Source: CALBPI01 sp039821605
GTDB taxonomy: Bacteria; Pseudomonadota; Gammaproteobacteria; Steroidobacterales; Woeseiaceae
Direction: 5' to 3'
Length of the DNA: 64,000 bases
NCBI GenBank assembly: GCA_039821605.1
Contig: JBCBNV010000005.1
Location: forward strand, 310,001-374,000
A model generated the notes under the pieces. The model saw only the letters and a list, made by a program, of their open reading frames with translations, was not told the DNA's origin and ran no database searches. Position 1 is the first letter of the stretch; each line of letters starts with the position of its first letter. A program made the position numbers and the translations under genes. This document shows, piece after piece, positions 16,088-25,083 of the stretch.

Positions 16088-18343
16088 TCAGGGCACCTCA
16101 CGCAGCACAAACGGCCCCGTCCAGCTCAACACCGTGCCGGCCACATCCAGCCTATGCCGCGCCGACGCTGATGCATTCGTATTGGCCAGCGCGAACACGC
16201 GGCGCTTGCCCGATACGAACGTTATGGCGACCACCGTATAGCGCGCATCGTCGAGGATGACCTCGAGCCCCGTGACGCGCGGCTTGGCCTGCACGGCAGT
16301 CTCGGTCACCGGGCTGTACTGCCCGTGCGGCTCAATAGCGTTGACGAACACCGTACTCGCGATGCCCTGACGTCGAATCAGAAACCCGGGCTCGCGCCGC
16401 AAGTTGAACGCCGGGTCATTGGCACCGATCCGCACAAGGTGCAGCGTGTCGGTCGGCAATGATGCCGTTGTGAGCGTGTAAAACTTCCGGGCATGCAGCC
16501 AGGTCATTTGCGAACTGGGCGCCACCGGCCGTCCGCTCGCTTCCAGAAACAGATGCTGGAATCCATTGTCCTCACCCAGGGGCTCCAGAACCTGCGGCGC
16601 CTCCAAGGGGAAGTTGGTATCGAGCATCTGACCCAGGAAGTAGAAGGGCAAATCCAGTTGTTTGGGCCGGTCTCCCGTTACTTTCAGGATGTCGAGTACA
16701 AACGGCTTCTCGAGTGCGGCATCCTGAATCATCACCAGCGTTCGGTGCAGGACATTGCCGGGATAGGCGTTGCGCTCTTTCGCACTGACGAGCTGGACCT
16801 CACCCCTGGAAACGTCGAAGGCGTACAACTCCGAATGGTGCCGACTGCCCACCTCGTAGGCGCCACCAAAGTGTGACGACCCATCCACTGTAACGGTGTT
16901 GTGCGCAATGCTCTGCTTGGCCCACGTCGCATTCTCAGGCAGGTAGTTTCCGCCGCCCTTTTGCTCAATGTTGACGAAGCGGGACATCCCGTAGTCCTGC
17001 AGCACCTCATCGCCGCGCTCGTAGAGTGAAAACGACAACTTGTCGTAGTGCCCGTGACTGAGCCCCTGAGCGGAGTACTTGAAGACGAGTGTGAGCGCCT
17101 CGTTGGCGGCCCGAAGAACGGCAACGCCGCCTTCGCTTCCATCCTGGCCGTCCGACAGGTTGATTGAGCGCTTCTCGTAGGACTGCGCCTTGCCGTCGCG
17201 CAGCGCCAGCGCGACGGCAATACCGGCATCGTCGAGCAACACAGCGTCCTGCACGGCTGCGATGCCGAGCAGCTGAGCATCACCACCACCCATGAGATAG
17301 GCAATGTCGACGGCCGTCACGCCCTCCCGGCCATAGATGGACATGCCTTTCTGCGCGTCATTGAGCGGAAAGAACTCGCCATCCGCGTCCGACAACTGAA
17401 GCATCGCATCGACGGCTTTGAGCAACTGACCGTCACGACGCTCGAACACCCCGAGTTCCGGGCGATTGTTGTGCAGCGCCTGCGCAAACACGAGAAACGG
17501 GTACATGGCGTAGCGCTGATAGTAGGGACCTTCGGTGTAGTACCCATCGGGCGAAAACGGCGCCTCGAGATTCGCAAGAAAGCCCGCCTTGCCCTGCTGG
17601 TCGAAGATGAACCCGCCGTCGTTGTCCGTCGCCTTGAGATCAATGTCGAACTGATCCGAAGGCAGGCCACGGAGCGCTCGGTCTACCAACTCGTCGTCGT
17701 CCATGACGAGACCTATCATGCCGACCGCGGCATTGCCCCAGGTGCTGTGGTTGTGAATGCGGTTGAAAAAACGCGGATTGGCCACGGAGATGTGATCCGC
17801 AAATGGCCGAAACAGGTTGTTCTCGAGGCGCTCGCGTTCCTCTGGCGTCAGGAAGTCGTGGATGGTGTCGTACGCCTGGCTCGCGTATACCAGCCAGTTC
17901 GCATCATTGAGGCACTGCCAGAACAACTTGCCCCGTGCGTAGGAGCGGGTCTTCGGGTGCAACGGCAGGCCCCGGTACATCGCCTCGTACTGAAACAGCA
18001 TGTCGCGGACATAGCGTGCGTAACGCTCGTCCTCGAGAATCTGGTAGAGCACCCCCGCCTTCTGCATGACGAAGAAGTTCCGCTTGTGGCGTTCGTGGGT
18101 GTAGCCCCCCGAGTAGTCCTCGGGGATCGGCGTCTCGATGCCCGCAGCGATTTCTGCCTCGACCTCGGCCTGCGCACGCGCCACGGCGCGGTCGAACAGC
18201 GGGACCGTTCCCAGCGCGGCTCGAATCTGCGCGACCCCGTCCCGGGTCAGAATCAGCTTCGGGTGCCCGCTGTCGGCCGGACTTGGTGACGGCGCGAATG
18301 CCAGCGGCACCGCCACAACCGCAATCCTCAAGAAATCTCGCAT
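16088..18343 (-). CDS. PL17 family oligoalginate lyase (exolytic)
   Basis: About 751 residues from ATG 18343, which gives a Sec signal peptide (FLRIAVVAVPLAFA); upstream in-frame starts lack one. An alpha/alpha toroid domain (about 40-360) is followed by a heparinase II/III-like beta domain (about 380-650). PL17 catalytic elements are visible: the Asn-His pair in RIHNHSTWG near residue 197, the Tyr-rich YTEGPYYQRY near 265 and the His in LSHGHYDKLSF near 430. It releases unsaturated monouronate from alginate oligomers by beta-elimination, feeding KdgF. It probably acts in the periplasm. It is divergent from the PL6 gene across 188 bp. Confidence 0.92.
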   Translation of the reverse strand: MRDFLRIAVVAVPLAFAPSPSPADSGHPKLILTRDGVAQIRAALGTVPLFDRAVARAQAEVEAEIAAGIETPIPEDYSGGYTHERHKRNFFVMQKAGVLYQILEDERYARYVRDMLFQYEAMYRGLPLHPKTRSYARGKLFWQCLNDANWLVYASQAYDTIHDFLTPEERERLENNLFRPFADHISVANPRFFNRIHNHSTWGNAAVGMIGLVMDDDELVDRALRGLPSDQFDIDLKATDNDGGFIFDQQGKAGFLANLEAPFSPDGYYTEGPYYQRYAMYPFLVFAQALHNNRPELGVFERRDGQLLKAVDAMLQLSDADGEFFPLNDAQKGMSIYGREGVTAVDIAYLMGGGDAQLLGIAAVQDAVLLDDAGIAVALALRDGKAQSYEKRSINLSDGQDGSEGGVAVLRAANEALTLVFKYSAQGLSHGHYDKLSFSLYERGDEVLQDYGMSRFVNIEQKGGGNYLPENATWAKQSIAHNTVTVDGSSHFGGAYEVGSRHHSELYAFDVSRGEVQLVSAKERNAYPGNVLHRTLVMIQDAALEKPFVLDILKVTGDRPKQLDLPFYFLGQMLDTNFPLEAPQVLEPLGEDNGFQHLFLEASGRPVAPSSQMTWLHARKFYTLTTASLPTDTLHLVRIGANDPAFNLRREPGFLIRRQGIASTVFVNAIEPHGQYSPVTETAVQAKPRVTGLEVILDDARYTVVAITFVSGKRRVFALANTNASASARHRLDVAGTVLSWTGPFVLREVP

Positions 18344-18485
18344 TCGCCGGCACCCCTCGCCTTTCGTCACCATGCGTGTTCCCCAACGCATCGATCGCGA
18401 TGTCCACGCCAGAATCGACAAGGACGCCACTACCCGCAAATGGTAAGGTATCAGCATTAACCAATACTGTCGCCATTTGCTCATT

Positions 18486-18499
18486 ATTGGGCGCCCAAT
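18486..18499. promoter_or_regulatory. Perfect 14-bp palindrome between PL17 and PL6 genes
   Basis: ATTGGGCGCCCAAT is a perfect palindrome in the 188-bp divergent gap. ATTGGT half-sites lie on both sides (18460-18465 reverse, 18507-18512 forward). The symmetry, the shared TTGG/CCAA ends and the location 33 bases before the PL6 start make it a likely operator, perhaps for the GntR regulator, though the spacing differs from the 13-bp FadR-type site found before the TonB receptor. Confidence 0.45.
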
Positions 18500-18531
18500 T
18501 ATATCAATTGGTAAGCACGCTGGAGCCCTGC

Positions 18532-20772
18532 ATGCTGATTCGCACCTTGCCACTCATCGCCATCGGTGTCCTTTCGGGACTGCTCAGCAGCTGCACGTCG
18601 GATCAAGCGGACCGGGTGGTCGAGACTATCGAGCAGTTCGATGCCGCCGTGGGCCAACTGCAGCCCGGGGACACGCTCGTACTGGCGAACGGCATCTGGC
18701 GCGACGTCGAGCTGCGCTTCGTGGGAACCGGCACCGCGGACCGGCCCATCACGCTGCGTGCGCAGGAAGCGGGTAAGGTCATTATTTCCGGCCAATCGAG
18801 CCTCGCCCTCTCGGGCGAACATCTCGTCGTGTCCGATCTCGTCTTCCGGGATGGCTACACGCCCACCACCGAGGTCATCGCATTCAGAACGGCCAAGGAC
18901 ACGCTTGCCAATTACAGCCGCGTCACGAACACCGTCATAGACAACTTCACCAATCCGGAGCGATTCGCCTCCGACATCTGGGTTGCGATCTATGGCAAGA
19001 ACAACCGCTTCGATCACAACTCACTGCTCAACAAGGGGAATGCGGGCGTGACTCTGGCCGTGCGAATGAACACCGAGGCCAGTCGAGAGAACGGGCACGT
19101 GATCGAGTACAACTACTTCGGGCCGCGCCAGACCCTGGGCTCCAACGGCGGCGAGACCTTGCGGATTGGCACGAGCCACTATTCTCGCGAGTTCTCGAAC
19201 ACCGTCGTTCGCAACAACTACTTCGACAGAACCAGCGGCGAGCTCGAGATCATCTCCAGCAAGTCCTGCGGCAATGAGATTAGCGACAACGTCTTCTTCG
19301 AAAGCCAGGGCACGCTCACCATGCGGCACGGCCATTACACGGTCGTCGAAGGCAACTATTTCCTGGGCAACCGCAAGCCCAATACCGGCGGCATCCGCAT
19401 CATCAACGAGAACCAGACCGTTCGAAACAACTACCTTTCGGGCCTGACCGGTCATCGGTTCCGTGGTGCGCTCGTGATCATGAACGGCGTCCCGAACGGC
19501 CCGATCAACCGCTATGACCCGGTCATCGATTCCGTCATGGACAACAACATCGTAGTCGACAGCGATCACATCCAGCTGTGCGCGGGCAGCGATGCCGAAC
19601 GGTCGGCAGCCCCCACCGGGTCCACAATGCGCAACAACCTGTTCATGAGTCGCACGAATCTCGATCCCTTCACCATCTACGACGATATCTCGGGGATCAC
19701 CTTCGAAGGCAATGTCATCAATGAAGAGGCGCGACTGCCGATTGACGCCGGCTTCAGCAAAACCGCCTACGCCGTGTCCGAGAACACGCACGGGCTGCGC
19801 GTGCCCGCGCAATCCCTGATAGACCAGATCCAGTTTGGCGAAGTCCGGCTCCCGGTCAGCAAGGCAGAGGCGGGCGCGAGCTACTACGAGAAGCGAGACC
19901 CCGTCGTCGCCTTCTCCAGTGGCGCGACAACGCGTGTCGCGCCGGGCACCAACACGTTGCTGGCCGCGATTCGGGACAGCGGCCCCGGCGATATCCTGGT
20001 GCTCGACAACGGCGGCGAGTACCTGCTGACGAAGTTCGCGTACGTCCATCACCCGTTGACGATTCACGCAGCACCCGGCGACAAACCGGTGATCCGTTCC
20101 GAGAAGCCGACATTCCTGTTCATCGAGAACGGCGGTGCGCTGGAACTCGACAACCTCTGGCTCGATGGCTCGGAATCGCCCGACCTCTATGGCAACAACG
20201 TCATCAGCACGAGCCGCTATTCAATGACCCGGAATTACTCGCTGTCGGTCCGCAACAGCCGGATCACCAATCTGGACGTCAATCACAGCTTCAATTTCAT
20301 GGGCGTCTACAAGAGTACGTTTGCCGACTCGATCGAGATTCGCGACACGGAAATGACCAACGTTACCGGGTCCATTCTTGCGTTCGACAAGGAACCCGAA
20401 GACCTGGGCATTTACAACGTTGAGAACGTGACGATCAGTAACAGTCGGTTCTCGGGCATCCAGGGCGCGGTCGCAAACATCTATCGCGGCGGAACGGACG
20501 AAAGCACGTTTGGTCCCATCGTCTCTGTCACGGACAGCCACTTTGAAGAGGTCGGACTTGGGCGCCGAAACAAGTCGGGCGCGTCACTCGCGTTTCACGG
20601 GGTTCAACGCCTTCACATCTCGAACTCGAGCTGGAAGGGCAGCGCACCGCTCGCACTCCATCTGACAAATGGCGAGCCCATTACGGAAATCGCGGATGTT
20701 GTCATGGAGAACACCGGGCCCATTCGAGCGAATGAAGAACGCTACGTCACACGCAACGTGACGTATCGGTAA
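18532..20772 (+). CDS. PL6 family alginate lyase lipoprotein (chondroitinase-B-like)
   Basis: About 746 residues from ATG 18532, chosen because it yields a lipoprotein signal with lipobox LSSC (Cys 21). Two parallel beta-helix regions are present: the catalytic N-terminal one (about 30-400) and a second (about 460-740), as in two-domain PL6 enzymes. The Lys in ISSKSCGNE and the Arg in LTMRHGHY correspond to the catalytic Lys/Arg of chondroitinase B and PL6, in the usual order with GGIRI following. It cuts alginate, often at MG or G-rich sites, and is likely anchored in the outer membrane next to the TonB receptor. It is divergent from PL17. Confidence 0.92.
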   Translation: MLIRTLPLIAIGVLSGLLSSCTSDQADRVVETIEQFDAAVGQLQPGDTLVLANGIWRDVELRFVGTGTADRPITLRAQEAGKVIISGQSSLALSGEHLVVSDLVFRDGYTPTTEVIAFRTAKDTLANYSRVTNTVIDNFTNPERFASDIWVAIYGKNNRFDHNSLLNKGNAGVTLAVRMNTEASRENGHVIEYNYFGPRQTLGSNGGETLRIGTSHYSREFSNTVVRNNYFDRTSGELEIISSKSCGNEISDNVFFESQGTLTMRHGHYTVVEGNYFLGNRKPNTGGIRIINENQTVRNNYLSGLTGHRFRGALVIMNGVPNGPINRYDPVIDSVMDNNIVVDSDHIQLCAGSDAERSAAPTGSTMRNNLFMSRTNLDPFTIYDDISGITFEGNVINEEARLPIDAGFSKTAYAVSENTHGLRVPAQSLIDQIQFGEVRLPVSKAEAGASYYEKRDPVVAFSSGATTRVAPGTNTLLAAIRDSGPGDILVLDNGGEYLLTKFAYVHHPLTIHAAPGDKPVIRSEKPTFLFIENGGALELDNLWLDGSESPDLYGNNVISTSRYSMTRNYSLSVRNSRITNLDVNHSFNFMGVYKSTFADSIEIRDTEMTNVTGSILAFDKEPEDLGIYNVENVTISNSRFSGIQGAVANIYRGGTDESTFGPIVSVTDSHFEEVGLGRRNKSGASLAFHGVQRLHISNSSWKGSAPLALHLTNGEPITEIADVVMENTGPIRANEERYVTRNVTYR

Positions 20773-20788
20773 CTCAAGCCGGGCCTGG

Positions 20789-21754
20789 CTAGTCGTCGAG
20801 CGCGACCTTGCTGACGACAAAGTCGGCGAAGCGGACGTGCTCCTCGTCCGGTCGAAGGTTGTCGAGATCAACAAGCGATCGATAGATGCCCCACTTGGGC
20901 CGCACGAAATGCGCCGGACTCTCGCCACGCCATAAGTCGAGTGGATCGACATCGATGTCGAAGACGACTGCGTCATCCCGCGCTCGGGTCACGATCATCC
21001 GTAATGCCCCTGTGTCGGAGAACGTCGCCCGGCAATAGGCATCGAGCCATTCGCCGGTCACCTCAGACCATTCGGTTCGCGCCAGCAATGCCGTCTCTTG
21101 CAAGGGGCTGTGGCGCACCTCGATGCCGTCTTCGCCGCCGCGCTCCGAGCCCGAGATCGTGATGAGGGGCTGGCTGTCATTGCCGCCGACAGCCTTCAAC
21201 TGAAACAGGTGCGTAAACCGTGTCGAGACGGTCATGTCGGCGTTGATTTTGAATTTCCAGCGGAAGACCAGGGTGTCGTTCTGAAATCCCTTGACCGCGT
21301 CCTCAGACCGATTGTATGTCTTGATCTCGTTGCGCTGCCTGTCCGTGATATCCAGACGATCCCGATCTCTGTCGAGGTCTCGGTGGATGACGAAGACAAA
21401 ATGGTCACCGACCTCTGCGTCGGTGTCCTCGTAGATGTGCTCGACACCCGGATGATTGATCGTGTACAGATCCGGGGCTTCGATCGGGTTTGGTCCCCCG
21501 AAATTCCGAATCAGATCGTACGTCTCCACGCCTGCCTGGAAACCGTCGGCCGACAACGTGCGAACCGACAGCTCGGTGTAGGCCACGGTATCGACGGGTC
21601 GCGGCGTCACGACGGGCGGTGGGTTCGGGGGGACCGCGACAGCCGGTGTGCCACCGCCCGACCCGCATCCGCCAAGGCTCATTGCCAGGGCCCACAGCGT
21701 GCGCGACGAAGAGAAACGCGGGTGTCGCTGCGCACGGCGGCTGGTGGCGCTCAT
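20789..21754 (-). CDS. Jelly-roll polysaccharide-lyase-like lipoprotein
   Basis: A 321-residue lipoprotein with lipobox LGGC (Cys about 30) and a Pro-rich linker (VPPNPPPVVTPRP). The body looks like a concanavalin-A-type jelly roll of the heparin-lyase-I/PL20 kind: RQRNEIKTYNRS, then FRWKFKINAD, HLFQLKAVGG and PKWGIYRSL, in the order seen in PF14099-type lyases. It does not show the full PL7 signature. Placement between the PL6 lyase (convergent, 16-bp gap) and the alginate TonB receptor suggests it binds or cleaves alginate, but the family and activity are uncertain; a surface glycan-binding protein is the alternative. Confidence 0.6.
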   Translation of the reverse strand: MSATSRRAQRHPRFSSSRTLWALAMSLGGCGSGGGTPAVAVPPNPPPVVTPRPVDTVAYTELSVRTLSADGFQAGVETYDLIRNFGGPNPIEAPDLYTINHPGVEHIYEDTDAEVGDHFVFVIHRDLDRDRDRLDITDRQRNEIKTYNRSEDAVKGFQNDTLVFRWKFKINADMTVSTRFTHLFQLKAVGGNDSQPLITISGSERGGEDGIEVRHSPLQETALLARTEWSEVTGEWLDAYCRATFSDTGALRMIVTRARDDAVVFDIDVDPLDLWRGESPAHFVRPKWGIYRSLVDLDNLRPDEEHVRFADFVVSKVALDD

Positions 21755-21813
21755 GGCGAGAACATCACAGAACGGTCACCAGGACCGCGCCACAGTGCAA
21801 TACGGATGCAGTG

Positions 21814-21840
21814 AAAAAGGCCCCGGCACAAGGCCGGGGC
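21814..21840 (-). terminator. Rho-independent terminator after alginate TonB receptor
   Basis: On the minus strand GCCCCGGC-CTTGT-GCCGGGGC forms an 8-bp GC stem followed by C and five T. It begins 7 bases after the receptor stop codon and separates the receptor from the jelly-roll lipoprotein gene, so the latter needs its own promoter or read-through. Confidence 0.9.
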
Positions 21841-21846
21841 GCATGT

Positions 21847-24771
21847 TCAGAAGCGGTAGCTGGCACCGAACGTGATACGACGATCGGTCAGACCCTGGAA
21901 GCAGAGCAACGCGTTTTCATTGACGCAGTACTGCTCGACTTCCGACTCCGTGATGTTGATCGCCTCAATGCCGACATTGAGGTTGTCGTTGACGTTGTAG
22001 CTGATGCTGCCGTTGAGCTGGCCCCGGTCATCTTGAACCACGGGGAAGCCCCACGGGAAACTCGTCGTGCTGCCGAAGTCAGTCGAGCGATAGGCCTCCC
22101 GCCAGGTGTAGCGGAGTCGCGCAGAAAGATCGTACTTCTCGTAGAAGACCGTGACGTTGTAGGCGTTCTCCGAGAGGTCTACGAGCGGCTGACGCAGCGT
22201 GACATCGGGATTGCCCAGGGCCGTAAACACCGTATCGGCGCGGCTCGTGGGGCCGAGGAAGTTATCGCCGCCGTCGAAGTCCTGAATCGTGTAGTTGACC
22301 AGGAAGCCAAAGCCCGAGGCCCAGCCCAGCTGTTCCTCGAAATTGGACAGGTCGTACTGAATCGCGAACTCGAAGCCGGACTGGGTGGTTTCACCGGTAC
22401 CGTTGATGATCTGCGTGGTCGGAACACAAACACCTGGCGGTGTGCCTGGCGGTGCGAACACGTTGGGATCGGCGATCGGGTTGAAGATGCCGCCGGCCTC
22501 GCACGGGTCCGTGATATCGCGGAAACCATTGGCGTCCTCGATGGGGTCCTCGTCGTTGCGCACGAAAACGCCAGTACGCTCTTTGCGGAAGTAGCCGATG
22601 CTCGCGACGGCGGCGGGTGCGAAGTACCACTCGGCCGAGAGATCGAGCGAGTCCACTTCTTCCGGCTCGAGCGCGGGGTTGCCCAGGCTTACGGGCGGGT
22701 TCGGGCTCGTGCTGAACGAGAATGACGTTGACAGGTCGTCAAAGTTGGGACGCCGGATGTCCTTGGTCCAACCCAGCCGCAGGACGAGATCGTCACGAGG
22801 GCTTGCCACGATGTTGATACGTGGCAGGAAGAACTCGTAGCTGGAGCTTGTAGAGGTTGGCGTGCTGACACCGTCGGTGACACGAAAGCCGCGTGAGTCG
22901 AGATCTGTATCGACGTAGCGGAAACCAAAATTGCCGCGGAACATGCCGACCTCGAAGTTGGCCTGGGCGTACAGCGCGCTTGTGGTTTCCTCAACGTCGA
23001 AGAAGGACGCCGTTCGCGAGGTCGGATCGCTGATCGGTGCACGGGTCGCACCCGTAATCGCGTTGTTCGCGGCAATCGCGTTGTTGATGACGTCCAGAAC
23101 GGCGCCGGGGTCTGAGTTGGCGGTTTCGGGATTGATGAGCAGGAAGTCACGGACAAAAAGCGCCCGGCCATCCGCCGCATCAAAGTTGTCCGGACCCGTC
23201 GTCAGGATGCTCTCGAACAGATCACCGGTCGGCGCCTCCGCAAGATTACGTATACCCGTGTTCGAGCGCACCTCGTCTGTCGTGCTCGAGGTCTTGTTGT
23301 AGCGGTAACCAAAATCGATCGACGAGATAGCCTCCCACTGCAAGTCGAACGAGAAGTCCGTGAGAAAGGCGTCTTCCGTGTTCTCGGTGTTGTCCTGCCC
23401 GATGTTCACGTCACGCAGGACGTAGTTGGCGGGATCGAGCAGGTCAGCCGGTGCGGGCGCGCCGGCGGCGCCAAAGGCGATACCGAAGGTCAATCCACCG
23501 CGAAGGTCGTAGGCGAACGGCGTACCGTTCTCATTGCTGCTGTTCGTTGCCGCATTCGGGTTGATGAAGTTCAGCGTTGTACTGAAGTTGGGGTTGTCGG
23601 TATCTGAGCGAGATGTTGAGACCTCGACGCGACCCGACCAACGGTCGCGCTGCCAGTCCGTGCCCAGCCTGAATATCTGGCTCTCCGTGACTCGCGAACT
23701 CGTGTCGGTGGACAGACGCAGGTTCGGGTCAGCGTCGCCGGCTTCGATCGGAATCGTGCCGAACAGCGCCGCCTGGATGGAACCCAGGTTCTGGGCACCG
23801 CTCTCGCCGTCGATCGTGCCGAAATTGACGAGCTCGAAGCCGTCGGGCGCCGCGACGTTGCGAAGATCCGAAACACCGGATGCCTGAACGCGAGAGCTTT
23901 CCTGGAGGCGCTCCTGATCGTTGATGATGGTGTCGAAGTAGACCGTCATGCTGTCGTTCGGCGCCCACTCGAAGGAGCCTGCGAAGTTGACCGTCTCGTA
24001 TTCGAAGTTGTCGTAGTCCTGCACCAGGAACTGGATGGGCAGGAAGTCGAAGGACTGCGCGCTCGCCGCGCCGCTCGTCGAACCCACGAAGTTGTCTCGG
24101 TCAGCTCGCGGACGGAACGCGCTAACGTCTTGTTCGGTGTAGCTCGCGCTGACGACAACGCCGAAATCGCCGGAATCCGTCGACCAGTTATCACCCCAGG
24201 TACCCGAAAGGCGAGGCTGGATTCCGTCCGTGGACAGACTACTGTCCTCACCCTGGATGCGCCCTGCGGCCAGCGGCTCGCTCAGTTGAAGCGGGCGGAT
24301 CGTTTTCAGATTGATCGTGCCACCGACGGAACCCTCGATCGTCTTGGCTTCCGGTGACTTGGTGACTTCGACACCCGCGATGATGGCGGCGGATACATCC
24401 TCGAAGTCGATACCGCTGCGGCCTGCGCCGGAGCCTACGGTCGAGACGCCATTGACCTCCGTCCGGTTCGCGTTCGTTCCGCGAATCTGCACGCCGTTGC
24501 CCACGCCTGCTTCGCGCGTGATCTGGATCCCCGGAATGTTCTCGAGGACTTCAGCGAGGTTCTGGTCGGGAAGCTTGCCGATGTCCTCGGCGATGATCAC
24601 TTCGACAAGGTTGTCGGAGTTTCTCTTCTGGTCAATCGCAGTTGCGAGCGATCCGCGGATGCCCTTCACTACAATTTCTTCGATTGGTTCGTCCTGTGCG
24701 ATCGCCGCTGAAATCAGCGTTAACGTCGATACAGGTAGTGCGAGCAGTGCGCTCGTCCGCTTCACGTTCAT
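21847..24771 (-). CDS. TonB-dependent receptor for alginate oligosaccharides
   Basis: A 974-residue outer-membrane receptor. A signal peptide ends near residue 25 (AAIAQ), then comes a TonB box (EEIVVKGIRGSLATAI) typical of the Xanthomonas/Caulobacter carbohydrate receptor class, a plug with EDIGKLPDQNLAEVLENIPG and the VQIRGTNANRTEVNG signature, a large beta barrel and a terminal aromatic residue (ASYRF). It would import alginate oligomers into the periplasm for PL17. The ATG follows an AGGGGGGA ribosome site. A promoter and FadR-like sites lie upstream, and a strong terminator follows. Confidence 0.93.
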   Translation of the reverse strand: MNVKRTSALLALPVSTLTLISAAIAQDEPIEEIVVKGIRGSLATAIDQKRNSDNLVEVIIAEDIGKLPDQNLAEVLENIPGIQITREAGVGNGVQIRGTNANRTEVNGVSTVGSGAGRSGIDFEDVSAAIIAGVEVTKSPEAKTIEGSVGGTINLKTIRPLQLSEPLAAGRIQGEDSSLSTDGIQPRLSGTWGDNWSTDSGDFGVVVSASYTEQDVSAFRPRADRDNFVGSTSGAASAQSFDFLPIQFLVQDYDNFEYETVNFAGSFEWAPNDSMTVYFDTIINDQERLQESSRVQASGVSDLRNVAAPDGFELVNFGTIDGESGAQNLGSIQAALFGTIPIEAGDADPNLRLSTDTSSRVTESQIFRLGTDWQRDRWSGRVEVSTSRSDTDNPNFSTTLNFINPNAATNSSNENGTPFAYDLRGGLTFGIAFGAAGAPAPADLLDPANYVLRDVNIGQDNTENTEDAFLTDFSFDLQWEAISSIDFGYRYNKTSSTTDEVRSNTGIRNLAEAPTGDLFESILTTGPDNFDAADGRALFVRDFLLINPETANSDPGAVLDVINNAIAANNAITGATRAPISDPTSRTASFFDVEETTSALYAQANFEVGMFRGNFGFRYVDTDLDSRGFRVTDGVSTPTSTSSSYEFFLPRINIVASPRDDLVLRLGWTKDIRRPNFDDLSTSFSFSTSPNPPVSLGNPALEPEEVDSLDLSAEWYFAPAAVASIGYFRKERTGVFVRNDEDPIEDANGFRDITDPCEAGGIFNPIADPNVFAPPGTPPGVCVPTTQIINGTGETTQSGFEFAIQYDLSNFEEQLGWASGFGFLVNYTIQDFDGGDNFLGPTSRADTVFTALGNPDVTLRQPLVDLSENAYNVTVFYEKYDLSARLRYTWREAYRSTDFGSTTSFPWGFPVVQDDRGQLNGSISYNVNDNLNVGIEAINITESEVEQYCVNENALLCFQGLTDRRITFGASYRF

Positions 24772-24821
24772 CTTAGTCCCCCCTAAGAAGCAGTATTTTG
24801 TCGGTAATCTACCGAAGGGGG

Positions 24822-24851
24822 TTTATAATCCAATTTTGACCGAAATGCCAA
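24822..24851 (-). promoter_or_regulatory. Predicted sigma-70 promoter of the alginate TonB receptor
   Basis: Read on the minus strand, a -35 element TTGGCA (24846-24851) and a -10 element TATAAA (24822-24827) are separated by 18 bases, about 50 bases upstream of the receptor ATG. The match to the sigma-70 consensus is good. The FadR-like operator at 24878-24892 lies just upstream of the -35 box. Confidence 0.6.
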
Positions 24852-24877
24852 CCTAGTTTACTCGCCAATAATGATTT

Positions 24878-24892
24878 ATTGGCCTTACCAAT
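24878..24892. promoter_or_regulatory. FadR-type GntR operator upstream of TonB receptor
   Basis: ATTGGCCTTACCAAT fits the FadR-family operator pattern TTGGT-N3-ACCAA at nine of the ten defined bases. A second, weaker match (TTGGTATCACGAC) is at 25008-25020. The site lies 107 bases upstream of the receptor start. The regulator encoded at 15312-16073 is the obvious candidate to bind it. Confidence 0.55.
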
Positions 24893-25083
24893 TTATCTAA
24901 ACCTTTGTTTTTTGCCGCCTATTGATTGTTTTCGGTACAAATATGGCTACTAGCCGGGCAAGTGAATGTTCCGGGAACGAACACAAGAAATGCTATTGGT
25001 AAGCGCTTTGGTATCACGACAATCAGGAATTGGTTTCCCTAATCACAGGTTGGCCAGGGAATTGCCGCAGTGTGCGGCCTGTG

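Larger units (their letters stand above)
24772..25083. other. Non-coding gap upstream of alginate TonB receptor
   Basis: About 310 bases, AT-rich, with no credible gene. It contains the receptor promoter and three ATTGGT/ACCAAT half-sites at 24887, 24995 and 25029. Its far end lies next to the 3' end of the last NTF2-like gene of the neighbouring regulon, for which I see no clear terminator. Confidence 0.6.
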
